DNA of 64,000 nt from Patulibacter defluvii (GCF_034096925.1 NZ_JAWZSQ010000005.1:124001-188000), one strand, 5' to 3'. Shown: positions 1 to 8,629, numbered from the stretch's first letter. Numbers and translations are program-made. Notes: generated by a model not told the origin, from the letters alone.

Positions 1-308
1 GCGCCTTCGAGCTGCCGCTGGCGGCGAAGTACCTGGCCGAGACCGGCCGCTACACCGGGATCGCCTGCGTCGGGGCCGTGATCCGCGGCGAGACCGACCA
101 CTACGACTGGGTCTGCGCCGAGACCGCGCGGGGGATCCAGGACGTCCAGCTGAGCACCGGCGTGCCGGCCGCGTTCGGGGTCCTGACCGTCGACACGATG
201 GAGCAGGCGCTGGCCCGCTCGGGCGGCGACAAGCGCGACTCCGGGCGTCACGCGGCCGACGCCGTGCTGGCCCTGGCGCGGATCCGCCGGGGGCTCGCCG
301 GGGCCTGA
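1..308 (+). CDS. ribH: 6,7-dimethyl-8-ribityllumazine synthase, C-terminal part (5' truncated by window edge)
   Basis: This is the C-terminal part of lumazine synthase; the open frame enters from the left edge (first full codon at position 3). The enzyme condenses 5-amino-6-ribitylamino-uracil with dihydroxybutanone phosphate in riboflavin synthesis. The visible part starts in the conserved AFELPLAAK segment, followed by GAVIRGETDHYDWV, which carries the catalytic His, and by FGVLTVDTMEQALAR. The usual Asn-Lys-Gly near the C-terminus is replaced by KRDSGRHAADA, which still aligns. The gene ends at TGA 306-308. It is probably the last gene of a rib operon lying to the left. Confidence 0.93.
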   Translation, partial: AFELPLAAKYLAETGRYTGIACVGAVIRGETDHYDWVCAETARGIQDVQLSTGVPAAFGVLTVDTMEQALARSGGDKRDSGRHAADAVLALARIRRGLAGA

Positions 309-341
309 CGGCGGGCGGTGGGCAGGGGCCTCGACGGGCGC

Positions 342-347
342 TAGCAT
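342..347 (+). promoter_or_regulatory. -10 element (TAGCAT) for the small membrane protein gene
   Basis: TAGCAT lies 7 nt before the GTG at 355, so the transcript should start at or next to the start codon (leaderless). No clear -35 was seen. Confidence 0.45.
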
Positions 348-354
348 CGGGGAC

Positions 355-693
355 GTGGACGGCGAGGCTGTCGCACTGCTGGTGATCTTCCTGCCGCATG
401 CGGTGGGAGGCGCCTTCCTGGGCTGGCGGCTGATGCCGAAGAGCGCCCGCGAGGAGCTGCGCGGCTGGTGGCGCGACGCGGGCGACGACGGCGGCGGGGG
501 CGGCCCCGGGCTGCCCCGCAGCGCCGGACCACGTCCCGGGGGCGGCGGCAGCGAGCCGCCGCTGCCCGACGCGACCCCCTCCCACGTCCGCCTGCGCGAG
601 CCGGGCCGGCTCTCCGAGCGGGTCCCGAACCCGCCGCGGCGCCCCGCCCATCCGGCCCGCCCCGAGCGGACGCCGGAGCGCGAGCCGCGCTGA
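355..693 (+). CDS. Small membrane-anchored hypothetical protein
   Basis: A 112-residue protein of unknown function. Residues about 6-26 form one hydrophobic segment (ALLVIFLPHAVGG and on), followed by a short basic amphipathic stretch and then an 80-residue tail rich in Pro, Arg and Gly that looks disordered. I recognise no domain. The GTG start is supported by a -10-like hexamer 7 nt upstream. It sits between ribH and rpmB. Low complexity in the tail makes codon bias less diagnostic, so the gene is probable, not certain. Confidence 0.55.
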   Translation: MDGEAVALLVIFLPHAVGGAFLGWRLMPKSAREELRGWWRDAGDDGGGGGPGLPRSAGPRPGGGGSEPPLPDATPSHVRLREPGRLSERVPNPPRRPAHPARPERTPEREPR

Positions 694-737
694 GCCGCGG
701 CTGGGGGAGGCGCCACGCGTCGGCGGCGCCGGATCGC

Positions 738-743
738 TACCCT
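738..743 (+). promoter_or_regulatory. -10 element (TACCCT) for rpmB
   Basis: TACCCT in the context GCTACCCT lies 10 nt before the rpmB ATG. The transcript leader would be only a few nucleotides and no Shine-Dalgarno is visible. Confidence 0.55.
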
Positions 744-753
744 GTTCGGTCCT

Positions 754-945
754 ATGGCGAAGGTCTGCATCTCCTGCGGCAAGGGCCCGGCCTTCGGCCA
801 GAGCCGGAGTCACTCCATGCGCGCGACGAAGCGCCGCTTCGACGCCAACCTGCAGAAGGTGCGGCTGCTCGTGAACGGCGCACCGACGCGTGAGTACGTC
901 TGCACGCGCTGCCTGAAGGCCGGCAAGGTCCAGAAGGCCGTCTAG
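754..945 (+). CDS. rpmB: Large ribosomal subunit protein bL28
   Basis: A 63-residue ribosomal protein of the 50S subunit, the usual length for bL28. It has the L28 signature with GKGPAFGQSRSHSMRATKR near the start. Two Cys pairs, CISC at the N-terminus and CTRC near the C-terminus, make this the zinc-binding C+ form. In actinobacteria C+ and C- paralogues are often exchanged under zinc control; only the C+ form is seen here. It is followed after 39 nt by the fakA-like gene. Confidence 0.96.
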   Translation: MAKVCISCGKGPAFGQSRSHSMRATKRRFDANLQKVRLLVNGAPTREYVCTRCLKAGKVQKAV

Positions 946-984
946 CGCCTGTCCGGCGCTACCGGATCCAGGAGACGCCCGGCG

Positions 985-2706
985 GTGCCGGCCGCGGATC
1001 CCAGCATCGTTCGCTTCCGCCACATCGTGGCGGGGGCCCTGGCGCACCTCGAGTCGCGGCGCCAGGAGATCAACGACCTCAACGTCTTCCCGGTCGCCGA
1101 CGGCGACACGGGCGACAACATGGCGCTGACCATGCGGTCGGTGCTCGACGAGCTCGACCTGATCGTGGCCGACGACTGCTCGCTCGACGAGCTCGGCCGC
1201 GAGGAGCTGGTCCGGCGGCTGGCGCGGGCCGCGCTGCTCGGTGCCCGCGGCAACAGCGGCGTGATCCTCTCGCAACTGATCCGCGGCGCGGCCGAGGAGC
1301 TGGTCGCGCGTCCGGGCGAGCTGATCCGGCCGCCGCTGATCGCCGCCGCCCTCGCCGGGGCCGCCCGCCGCGGCTACGACTCGGTCCGCCAGCCGGTCGA
1401 GGGCACGGTCCTGACCGTCGTCCGCGAGATGGCCGGCGCCGCCTCGCACGCGGTCGCGCTGTTGGAGCCGGGGCAGCTCGGCGCGCTGGCCAGCGAGGAG
1501 GAGCAGTCGGCCGCCCTCGCCGCCGTGATCGCGGCCGCGGTCGGGGCCGGGCAGCAGGCGCTCGACGAGGGTCCCGAGCTGCTGCCGGTGCTGAAGGAGG
1601 CCGGCGTGGTCGACGCCGGCGGCTTCGGGCTGCTGGTGCTCTTCGCCGGCGTGATCCGGGTGCTGCTGGAGGACCGTCCCGGCGGCGACTTCGACATCCG
1701 CCACTACGACGCCGCGCAGCTCTCCGACGACGCCGCGCACGCGTCGGAGACCTACCGCTACTGCACCAACTTCGCCGTCACCGGCCCGGCGCTCGACGCC
1801 CGCCGCGCGCGCCGCGAGCTGGCCGAGCTGGGCGACTCGATCATCGTCGTGGTCGGTGACGAGCAGACGCTGAAGATCCACGTCCACACCGACGAGCCGG
1901 ACCGGGCGATGGCGCTCTTCGAGGGCGAGATCTCGCGGGTCGACGTGGCCGACATGGACGCCCAGGTGGCGGCCCGGGTCGAGCGCGGCCTCGCCGCCCG
2001 CAGCGCCTCCGCCCCCGACGGCGCGCCGGATGATCCCGGTGAGGTCGCAAGCGGCGCGATCTCGGGGACGGCGAGCGGCCGCACGGCGCTGATCGCGGTC
2101 GTCGCGGGGGCGGGGATCGCCGAGGCGTTCCGCTCGCTCGGCGCGGTCGTGCTCGACGGCGGCGCGACGATGAACCCCTCGACGGCCGACCTGCTGGCCG
2201 CGGTCGAGGCCGCGGGCACCGACGAGGCCGTGCTGCTGACCAACAACTCGAACGTGCGGATGGCCGCCGACCGCGCGGCCGAGCTGGCCGAGCGGCCGGT
2301 GGTGGTGGTCCCGACCCGCTCGCAGCAGGCGGGGCTGGCGATCGCCGTCGGCCACGACCCGGCCCGCGCCGCCGGCGAGAACGCCGCCGCCCTCGGCGAG
2401 CTGCTCGACGAGCTGGCGACCGGTGGCGTCGCCCCCTCCGCCCGCGAGGACCCGCAGGGCCGCTTCGCCGTCGGCGACGCCCTCGGCTACGTCGACGAGC
2501 AGCTGGTGGCCTGGGGCGCGCCCGAGCCGACCCTCCGCGCCGTCCTCGACCGGCTGGCCGAGGACCGTGAGCTGCTGACCGTCCTCTCCGCCGACGACGC
2601 CCCGCTCGACGAGGCCGCCGTCGAGGCCCTGGCCCCCGACGGGGTCGAGCTGGAGCAGCGCCCCGGCGGCCAGCCCGCCTGGTGGTGGCTGGTCGCGGCC
2701 GAGTAG
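985..2706 (+). CDS. fakA: DAK2/DegV-domain protein, FakA (YloV) family fatty-acid kinase subunit
   Basis: A 573-residue member of the YloV/FakA family. The N-terminal DhaL domain (about residues 1-200) carries NVFPVADGDTGDNM, whose Asp residues bind Mg-ATP. Middle and C-terminal domains follow, as in FakA, which phosphorylates fatty acids presented by FakB. The GTG start is supported by AGGAGA at 970-975, nine nt upstream. The order rpmB-fakA-recG is common in Gram-positive bacteria. The family assignment is firm; activity towards fatty acids is inferred from characterised Firmicute homologues, and no fakB gene is visible in this window. Confidence 0.88.
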   Translation: MPAADPSIVRFRHIVAGALAHLESRRQEINDLNVFPVADGDTGDNMALTMRSVLDELDLIVADDCSLDELGREELVRRLARAALLGARGNSGVILSQLIRGAAEELVARPGELIRPPLIAAALAGAARRGYDSVRQPVEGTVLTVVREMAGAASHAVALLEPGQLGALASEEEQSAALAAVIAAAVGAGQQALDEGPELLPVLKEAGVVDAGGFGLLVLFAGVIRVLLEDRPGGDFDIRHYDAAQLSDDAAHASETYRYCTNFAVTGPALDARRARRELAELGDSIIVVVGDEQTLKIHVHTDEPDRAMALFEGEISRVDVADMDAQVAARVERGLAARSASAPDGAPDDPGEVASGAISGTASGRTALIAVVAGAGIAEAFRSLGAVVLDGGATMNPSTADLLAAVEAAGTDEAVLLTNNSNVRMAADRAAELAERPVVVVPTRSQQAGLAIAVGHDPARAAGENAAALGELLDELATGGVAPSAREDPQGRFAVGDALGYVDEQLVAWGAPEPTLRAVLDRLAEDRELLTVLSADDAPLDEAAVEALAPDGVELEQRPGGQPAWWWLVAAE

Positions 2707-2764
2707 GCGGCCGATCCCGGCCCCACCGCCCACGCATCCGCCCGGTGCGCCACGATCCGGGGCC

Positions 2765-4969
2765 GTGCCCGCCGCGTCCGACCCTGAGCCGCCTCCGCCG
2801 TTCGCCGGCGACGCCGAGCTGCCGGCCGACCGGGCCGGGCTGGCGGCGGCGCCGCTGCGGCGGCCGCGGCCCTCGCACTGGGGGCGCGACAGCGGCTTCA
2901 GCGGCAAGAAGGCGCTGGCCGCCGCCGCCCACCTGGGGATCGAGACGATCGGCGGGCTGCTCGCGCATCTGCCGGTCGAGAGCGGCGAGGTGACGACGAT
3001 CTCGCGGCTGCGGCCGGACGAGCGGCAGACGGTGATCGTCGAGGTCCGCAGCATCCGCAGCCGACCGGTCCGGCGGCGGGGGATGCGGCCGCTGGTCGAG
3101 GCGCTGGTCGCCGACGGCACCGGCACGCTCAACGTCGCCTTCTTCAACCAGCCGTGGCTGGTCGAGCGCTACCCGCCCGGCACCCGGCTGCTGCTGAGCG
3201 GGACGCCGAAGGGCCCGCGCGGGTTCTCGGTCGCCCAGCACGCGCCGACCAGCGACCAGGTCGCGGCCGCCGAGCCGGTCGACGCCGGGCCTGCGATCGC
3301 CCGCTACCCGACCACCGAGGGGCTGACCTCGATCGAGATCATGGCCCGGGTCGGCGAGCTGCGCGAGCACCTGCACGACGCGCTCGAGCCGCTGCCCGCC
3401 CGCCTCCGCCGCGACGAGCGGCTGCCCGACCGGGTCGCCGCGCTCCACGCCGCCCACTTCGGCGACCACGAGGCCGGCCGCCGCCGCTTCGCCTTCGACG
3501 AGCTGCTGCTGGTCCAGCTCGAGTACCTGCGCCGCCGGCGCCGCCACGGCCGCGGCCGCCGGGCCCCGCGGCTCGACGGCCCCTGCGAGCTGACCGACCG
3601 CTGGGTCGAGGAGACCCTGCCGTTCCCGCTGACCGGCGACCAGCGGAAGGCGATCGGGGCCAACCTCGCCACGCTCGCCGGCCCGCCGCCCCCGTCCGAC
3701 GACGACGACCCCGCCGCGCCGGGCGCCACCCCCCTCCAAAGGCTGCTGATGGGCGAGGTCGGCTCGGGCAAGACGGTCGTCGCCCTCCACGCGATGCTGC
3801 GGGCGGTCGAGTGCGGCCACCAGGCGGTCCTGATGGCCCCGACCGAGACCCTCGCCGAGCAGCACTTCCGCACGATCCAGTCGCTGCTGCCCGACGCGCT
3901 GGTGCCGGTCGGGCTGCTGACCGGATCGACCCCCGCCGCCCGCCGCCGCCCGCTGCTGGAGCGGCTGGCCAGCGGCGAGCTGCCGCTGATCGTCGGCACC
4001 CACGCGCTGCTGGAGGACCCGGTCGCCTTCCGCTCGCTGGCCGTGGCGGTGGTCGACGAGCAGCACCGCTTCGGCGTCCGCCAGCGCCAGGCCCTCGAGC
4101 GCAAGGCCCCCGGCCCCGAGTGGACCCCGCACGTGCTGCACATGACGGCCACGCCGATCCCGCGGACGATGGCCCTCTTGGCCTACGGCGACCTCGACGT
4201 CGTCGCCCTCCGCGAGCTGCCGAAGGGCCGGCGGCCGATCGCCACCCACGTCTGCGCCAGCGACCGCGAGCGGGCCCGCGCCTACGCCCGGATCCGCGAG
4301 GAGGTCGCCGCCGGTCGCCAGGCGTTCGTCGTCTGCCCGCTGGTCGAGGACTCGGAGAACCTGGAGGCCCGCTCCGCCGTCGCCGAGTACGAGCGGCTGC
4401 GCAACGGCGAGCTGCGCGACCTGCGGCTGGCCCTGCTCCACGGCCAGATGAAGCCGGCCGAGAAGCAGCAGGCGATGGAGGCGTTCGCCGCCGGCCAGGC
4501 CGACGTGCTGGTCGCCACGACGGTGATCGAGGTCGGGATCGACGTCCCCAACGCGACCGTGATGCTGGTCGAGAACGCCGAGCGCTTCGGGATCAGCCAG
4601 CTGCACCAGCTGCGCGGCCGCGTCGGCCGCGGCGAGCACCAGGCGATCTGCCTGCTGTTCGGGCCCAAGGGCGCCGCGCGGCTGCGGGCGCTGGCCGAGC
4701 ACGTCGACGGCTTCGCGCTCTCCGAGGTCGACCTGGCCCTGCGCGGCGAGGGCGAGCTGCTCGGCACCCGCCAGTCCGGCCTGGCCCGTTTCGCCACCGC
4801 CCGCCTGCCCGACGACGAGGACCTGCTGCTGCGCGCGCGCCAGGTCGCCGAGGCACTGGAGCGGGAGGATCCGGAGCTGGAGGACCCGCGCCACCTGCCG
4901 CTGCGCGACGCGCTCGACCGCTGGCGGGCGACGATCGCCGACGCCGGCGACGAGGCGATCGCCGCCTGA
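2765..4969 (+). CDS. recG: ATP-dependent DNA helicase RecG
   Basis: A 734-residue branch-migrating superfamily 2 helicase that remodels stalled forks and Holliday junctions. The N-terminal wedge/OB-fold (about residues 60-170, FFNQPWL region) precedes the helicase core. Walker A is GEVGSGKTVVA, the Walker B variant is VVDEQHRFGVRQR, the TAT motif is MTATPIPRT, and motif VI lies in QLRGRVGRG. Length is normal for the family. GTG 2765 is the most upstream start in frame; the first 20 residues are Pro-rich and a slightly later start is possible. rsmD follows after 28 nt. Confidence 0.95.
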   Translation: MPAASDPEPPPPFAGDAELPADRAGLAAAPLRRPRPSHWGRDSGFSGKKALAAAAHLGIETIGGLLAHLPVESGEVTTISRLRPDERQTVIVEVRSIRSRPVRRRGMRPLVEALVADGTGTLNVAFFNQPWLVERYPPGTRLLLSGTPKGPRGFSVAQHAPTSDQVAAAEPVDAGPAIARYPTTEGLTSIEIMARVGELREHLHDALEPLPARLRRDERLPDRVAALHAAHFGDHEAGRRRFAFDELLLVQLEYLRRRRRHGRGRRAPRLDGPCELTDRWVEETLPFPLTGDQRKAIGANLATLAGPPPPSDDDDPAAPGATPLQRLLMGEVGSGKTVVALHAMLRAVECGHQAVLMAPTETLAEQHFRTIQSLLPDALVPVGLLTGSTPAARRRPLLERLASGELPLIVGTHALLEDPVAFRSLAVAVVDEQHRFGVRQRQALERKAPGPEWTPHVLHMTATPIPRTMALLAYGDLDVVALRELPKGRRPIATHVCASDRERARAYARIREEVAAGRQAFVVCPLVEDSENLEARSAVAEYERLRNGELRDLRLALLHGQMKPAEKQQAMEAFAAGQADVLVATTVIEVGIDVPNATVMLVENAERFGISQLHQLRGRVGRGEHQAICLLFGPKGAARLRALAEHVDGFALSEVDLALRGEGELLGTRQSGLARFATARLPDDEDLLLRARQVAEALEREDPELEDPRHLPLRDALDRWRATIADAGDEAIAA

Positions 4970-4983
4970 GCCGCGGCGCCCGC

Positions 4984-4989
4984 TACCGT
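4984..4989 (+). promoter_or_regulatory. -10 element (TACCGT) for rsmD-coaD
   Basis: TACCGT in GCTACCGT ends 8 nt before the rsmD ATG, predicting a leaderless mRNA for the overlapping pair rsmD-coaD. Confidence 0.55.
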
Positions 4990-4997
4990 TCGCCACG

Positions 4998-5537
4998 ATG
5001 CGGGTGATCGGCGGGCGATTCGGGGGCCGGCGGCTCGACGCGCCACCCGGCACGGGCACCCGGCCGACCGCCGACCGCGTCCGCGAGTCGCTGTTCTCGA
5101 TCCTCGGCCCGCTCGATGGCGAGCGGGTCCTCGACCTCTTCGCCGGCAGCGGCGCGCTGGGGCTGGAGGCGCTCTCGCGCGGGGCCGAGGCGGTCACCTT
5201 CGTCGAGCGCGACCGCCGCGCCGCGGCCGTCCTGCGCGACAACCTCGGCCGGCTCGGCGTGGGGGAGGACGAGGCCCGCGTCGACGCCGCCGACGCCGTC
5301 AGGCACCTCCGGGACGCAGCGACGCGCGGCGATGCATACGATCTCGTCCTGCTCGACCCGCCCTATCGCGACGCGGACCGGCTCGGACCGATCCTCGACG
5401 CGGGACTGCGGCCGCTGCTGCGGCCCGGGGCGCGGGTGGTGACGGAATCCGACCGCCGCCATCCGCTCGCCCTGACGCTGCCGTTGACGGACGAGCGCCG
5501 ATACGGGGACACCCTGATCCGCATCCACGGAGCATGA
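4998..5537 (+). CDS. rsmD: 16S rRNA (guanine966-N2)-methyltransferase RsmD
   Basis: A 179-residue Rossmann-fold methyltransferase that modifies G966 of 16S rRNA using S-adenosylmethionine. It begins MRVIGGRFGGRRL. RPTADRVRESLF is the family signature, DLFAGSGALGLEALSRGA is the SAM-binding motif I, and LLDPPY is the catalytic (N/D)PPY motif. The stop overlaps the coaD start as ATGA (5534-5537), a pairing seen in many bacteria. ATG 4998 is favoured by the -10 hexamer 8 nt upstream. Confidence 0.95.
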   Translation: MRVIGGRFGGRRLDAPPGTGTRPTADRVRESLFSILGPLDGERVLDLFAGSGALGLEALSRGAEAVTFVERDRRAAAVLRDNLGRLGVGEDEARVDAADAVRHLRDAATRGDAYDLVLLDPPYRDADRLGPILDAGLRPLLRPGARVVTESDRRHPLALTLPLTDERRYGDTLIRIHGA

Positions 5538-6052
5538 GCAGCCAGAAGCGCATCGCCGTCGTCCCGGGCAGCTACGACCCGGTCACGTACGGCCACCTGG
5601 ACATCATCAAGCGCGCCGCGGGCCTGTTCGACGAGGTCGTCGTCGCGGTCGTGAACCAATCGGTCCGCAAGAGCAAGGCGATGTTCACCATCGACGAGCG
5701 GCTCGGCTTCATCGAGGACGCGCTCCAGGCGGAGGGGATCACCAACGCCCGCGCCGACCCGTTCTTCGAGCTGGTGGTGGCCTACGCCCGCCGGATCGGG
5801 GCGACGGCGATCGTCAAGGGCCTGCGCCAGGCCTCGGACTTCGAGTACGAGATGCAGATGGGCCACCTCAACCGCCAGCAGGCGGAGGAGATCGAGTCGG
5901 TCTTCGTGATGGCCAGCCCGCAGTTCGCCTTCCTCTCGTCGAGCTGGGTCAAGGAGCTGGCCCGCTTCGACGGCCGGATCGACGGGCTGGTGCCGCCGCC
6001 GGTCCAGGCCGCGCTCGCCGAGCGGGTCGCGACGCTGCGCGAGCAGGGCTGA
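5534..6052 (+). CDS. coaD: Pantetheine-phosphate adenylyltransferase
   Basis: A 172-residue nucleotidyltransferase that adenylates 4'-phosphopantetheine to dephospho-CoA, the penultimate step of CoA synthesis. GSYDPVTYGHLDII holds the T/HxGH nucleotide-binding motif. KGLRQASDFEYEMQM and FLSSSWVKELA are the later substrate motifs. Its length is slightly above the usual 160. It overlaps rsmD by 4 nt (ATGA), so it is probably translationally coupled. Confidence 0.96.
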   Translation: MSSQKRIAVVPGSYDPVTYGHLDIIKRAAGLFDEVVVAVVNQSVRKSKAMFTIDERLGFIEDALQAEGITNARADPFFELVVAYARRIGATAIVKGLRQASDFEYEMQMGHLNRQQAEEIESVFVMASPQFAFLSSSWVKELARFDGRIDGLVPPPVQAALAERVATLREQG

Positions 6053-6226
6053 GCGGCCGCCGTCCGGTCCGCCGGTCGCGGCGGGCGGTGGGCGCCGTCT
6101 TGCACGCTCGCGCCCGCCGATTGGCGGCACGTACGCGATCCGTCACCATGTCAGCAGTTCCGCTGTCCGCGGGATTCGCGTCGTCGGGAAGGAACTGACG
6201 CCGCGACCGCGAAACGGAAGGCTGCC

Positions 6227-6700
6227 ATGGACGTTCTGGTCCTCATCGACAAGCTCGACGATCTCGTTCACAACGCGAAGCCCGTTCCTCTCACGGATCA
6301 GGTGCGCGTCGACCGCGAGGAGATCTTCGACATCCTCGACCAGATGCGCGCGACGATCCCGGAAGAGATCAAGCAGGCGCGCTGGATCGTCAAGGAGCGT
6401 CAGGAGATGCTCGCCGAGGCCAAGCGCGAGGCCGAGCGGATCATCAAGGAGGGCAAGGAGCAGCAGGTCGAGCTGGTCTCCCAGCAGGAGGTCGTCAAGC
6501 TCGCCGAGCGCGAGGCCGACGACATCGTCGACGAGGCGCGGGCCCGCGAGCGGGAGATCCGCCTGGGCGCCGAGGACTACGCCGACGAGATCCTCAACAC
6601 CCTCGAGGTCAACCTGATGAAGTTCATCGCCGCGGTCCGCCGTGGGCGTGAGCGGCTGCAGGGCAAGGACGACGCCGAGCTGGAGCCCGCCGAGCGCTAG
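6227..6700 (+). CDS. sepIVA: SepIVA-like DivIVA/ATP synthase b-like coiled-coil protein
   Basis: A 157-residue, highly charged protein with one long coiled coil (about residues 45-120, rich in Glu, Ala, Arg and Lys) and a short N-terminal region MDVLVLIDKLDDLVHNAK. It matches the actinobacterial DivIVA-domain family encoded near coaD, DUF177 and rpmF; the mycobacterial member SepIVA (Rv2927c) acts in septation and envelope growth. Function here is inferred from that family and from synteny. GGAAGG about 7 nt before ATG 6227 is a plausible ribosome-binding site. Confidence 0.8.
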   Translation: MDVLVLIDKLDDLVHNAKPVPLTDQVRVDREEIFDILDQMRATIPEEIKQARWIVKERQEMLAEAKREAERIIKEGKEQQVELVSQQEVVKLAEREADDIVDEARAREREIRLGAEDYADEILNTLEVNLMKFIAAVRRGRERLQGKDDAELEPAER

Positions 6701-6794
6701 CCGCCCGGCGGTGCGCGGCCCGGCCGCGCGCCGCGAAGAGCGAGGGGGACACGGATCCCCCGTACGGGCGGTCGTCGGCCGCCCGTCGACGTTC

Positions 6795-6800
6795 TAGGGT
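6795..6800 (+). promoter_or_regulatory. -10 element (TAGGGT), leadered promoter
   Basis: TAGGGT about 40 nt before GTG 6839. Unlike the leaderless promoters, this gene has a strong Shine-Dalgarno (GAGGAGGGG at 6826-6834). Confidence 0.4.
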
Positions 6801-6838
6801 CGGCAACCTCGAACCGTTCCGACCCGAGGAGGGGCCCC

Positions 6839-7882
6839 GTGGCTCCACGATTCCGGACGCGCCGCGGGGGGACCGTCGCGGCGCTGCTCGTCTCCGCCGC
6901 CGCGCTGGCCGCCGTCCCGGCACCGGCCGGCGCGACGCTGGTCTACACCAAGGGCACCGCCCACCAGTCGGTCTGGGTCGCCGCCGACGACGGCAGCGGC
7001 GCCCGCCGGATCGCCGCCGGCTCGACCGCCCACGTCTCCGACGACGGCAGCCTGGTCAGCTGGGCGACGCCGATGACCAGCGCCGGCGACGCCACGCTGC
7101 GGGTCGCCCCGGCGGCCGGCGGCCCGGCCCGCGACCTGCTGCCGCACTTCCAGTGGGGCGCCTTCGCCTGGTCGCCCGACGGTCGCTGGATCGCGGCCAC
7201 CACCGGCCGCGAGCTGGGCCGGCGGCGGCTGGTGCTGGTCGACGTCGCCAGCGGCCGCCGGCGGACGATCGCCCGCGGCTGGTTCAGCGGCGCGTCGTTC
7301 TCGCCCGACTCGACCCAGCTGGTCTACGACCTGCGCACGCGCGACGACAGCTTCCCGCGCTCCGACCTGCACGTGGCGACCGTCGCCGACGGCCGCTCGC
7401 GGCGGCTGACCAGCGACGGCCACAGCCAGGTGCCGGTCTGGGGCCCGACGGCGATCGCCTACGCCCGCTGGGCGCGCCCGACCGGCCGCCACCGCCACGA
7501 GGACGGCCCGAAGTACAACCTGCGGCTGATCCGGCCCGACGGCAGCGGCCGGCGGACCCTGACCCGGCAGCGGATCCCGTGGCTGCTCTCGGGCCTCTTC
7601 CCGACCGCGTTCTCGGCCGACGGGCAGCGGCTGCTGGCCGAGTTCGGCGGCCAGGACACCTCCTACGCGGTCGCGGTCGACGTCGCTAGCGGCCGCACCC
7701 GCCGGCTCGGCGACGAGCGCGGCCCGATCGGCGGCGGGCTCTCGCGCGACGGCTCGACGATCCTCGCCGTCGAGGGCGGGCTGGAGGACACGGCGACCGC
7801 CCGGGTGGTGGCGATCCCCTTCGACGGCGGACCGCGGACGCTGCTGGCGCGGGGCGGCTACGACCCCGACTGGAACCGCTGA
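6839..7882 (+). CDS. Secreted TolB/PD40-like beta-propeller protein
   Basis: A 347-residue exported protein. A Sec signal peptide occupies about residues 1-32 (Arg-rich start, AALLVSAAALAAVPAPAGA). The rest is repeats of the WD40-like PD40 type, with motifs such as FAWSPDGRWIAA, ASFSPDSTQLVY and TAFSADGQRLLAEF, giving a propeller of about six blades. No catalytic domain was seen. The GTG start has an excellent Shine-Dalgarno. Its 3' end runs into the inverted-repeat element at 7886. Role unknown, probably binding at the cell surface. Confidence 0.8.
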   Translation: MAPRFRTRRGGTVAALLVSAAALAAVPAPAGATLVYTKGTAHQSVWVAADDGSGARRIAAGSTAHVSDDGSLVSWATPMTSAGDATLRVAPAAGGPARDLLPHFQWGAFAWSPDGRWIAATTGRELGRRRLVLVDVASGRRRTIARGWFSGASFSPDSTQLVYDLRTRDDSFPRSDLHVATVADGRSRRLTSDGHSQVPVWGPTAIAYARWARPTGRHRHEDGPKYNLRLIRPDGSGRRTLTRQRIPWLLSGLFPTAFSADGQRLLAEFGGQDTSYAVAVDVASGRTRRLGDERGPIGGGLSRDGSTILAVEGGLEDTATARVVAIPFDGGPRTLLARGGYDPDWNR

Positions 7883-7885
7883 GCC

Positions 7886-8056
7886 GGCCTCAGCCTGGAT
7901 CCACCGGTGGTCGGTTGAGCCTCGGCGTGGAGGGCCAAGACGGTGGTCGGGCCGCAGGTGATGACGGTCGGTGACCATCAGATCCTGTGGCGTGGCCACC
8001 GTCGCCGGTCATCCGCGGCGAGGCGACCCGAGGATCGGTGGATCCAGGCTCAGGCC
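7886..8056. repeat. 171-nt imperfect palindrome between convergent genes
   Basis: Arms 7886-7906 and 8036-8056 are inverted copies matching at 20 of 21 positions. Further inverted blocks keep exactly the same axis (position 7971): 7939-7946 with 7996-8003 (8 of 8, GACGGTGG/CCACCGTC) and 7951-7958 with 7984-7991 (7 of 8). The right arm covers the stop codon of the phosphatase gene. The symmetry suggests one large cruciform or RNA hairpin, a MITE-like remnant, or a bidirectional terminator. No second copy was seen in the window. Confidence 0.75.
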
Positions 8057-8535
8057 GCGCGCGCCGACCACCACCGCACCAGGTCGGTGACCTGGTGGGG
8101 GAGCGGGTCGGCGCCGCGGCGGCGGGTCATCACGACCCGCAGAGCGCCGAGCGGGTCGAGCCCGTCCTGCTCGGCGAGCGACGCGGCCGCGGCGACCACC
8201 GACCGCTGCCAGCCGGCGCGGCAGTGCAGGTAGACGACATCGCCGGCCTCGCGGGCCTCGCGGACCAGCGCCGCGGCCCGCTCCAGGTGACCGGGCAGCA
8301 GGTGGCCGAAGTCGGTCACCGGCACCCGCTGCTCGGCGATCCCGTGGGCGGCGTAGGCGGCGGCGACCGCCTCGTGCTCGCCGTCCCCGTACTCGGGATC
8401 GTCGACCAGGCTGACGACCCGGGTCACGCCGCGGGCGGCCAGCTGCGCGACGTCGTCGCCGTCGCGGGGCAGGGCCCCGACGTGCAGCCCGTCGGCGACC
8501 TCGTCGAGGCCGTACTCGGTGAACCAGCGCGACAC
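8050..8535 (-). CDS. Dual-specificity/tyrosine phosphatase-like protein
   Basis: A 161-residue protein with the cysteine phosphatase signature HCRAGWQRS (H-C-x5-R) in VYLHCRAGWQRSVVAAA near residue 115. Upstream WFTEYGLDEVADGLHVGALP and LAARGVTRVVSLVDDPEYG are typical of the compact dual-specificity fold. A general-acid Asp could be the one in VPVTDFG. GTG 8535 is chosen because TAGCGT lies 7 nt upstream on this strand; a longer frame to 8574 adds only an Arg/Pro-rich lead. Substrate unknown. It converges on the propeller gene. Confidence 0.8.
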   Translation of the reverse strand: MSRWFTEYGLDEVADGLHVGALPRDGDDVAQLAARGVTRVVSLVDDPEYGDGEHEAVAAAYAAHGIAEQRVPVTDFGHLLPGHLERAAALVREAREAGDVVYLHCRAGWQRSVVAAAASLAEQDGLDPLGALRVVMTRRRGADPLPHQVTDLVRWWSARAA

Positions 8536-8542
8536 GCGAAGG

Positions 8543-8548
8543 ACGCTA
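8543..8548 (-). promoter_or_regulatory. -10 element (TAGCGT) for the phosphatase gene
   Basis: On the minus strand TAGCGT ends 7 nt before GTG 8535, giving a leaderless start. About 70 nt away a plus-strand -10 serves the divergent acyl-CoA synthetase gene. Confidence 0.5.
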
Positions 8549-8615
8549 GAGCACCGCGGGCGCGGACGCCGCATGCGTGGCCGGACGGACCAGTCCTCCG
8601 GCGGCTACCTCCGAG

Positions 8616-8621
8616 TAGGAT
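8616..8621 (+). promoter_or_regulatory. -10 element (TAGGAT) for the acyl-CoA synthetase gene
   Basis: TAGGAT ends 8 nt before ATG 8630 and picks this start over longer upstream readings of the same frame. Confidence 0.5.
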
Positions 8622-8629
8622 TCGGCGCC

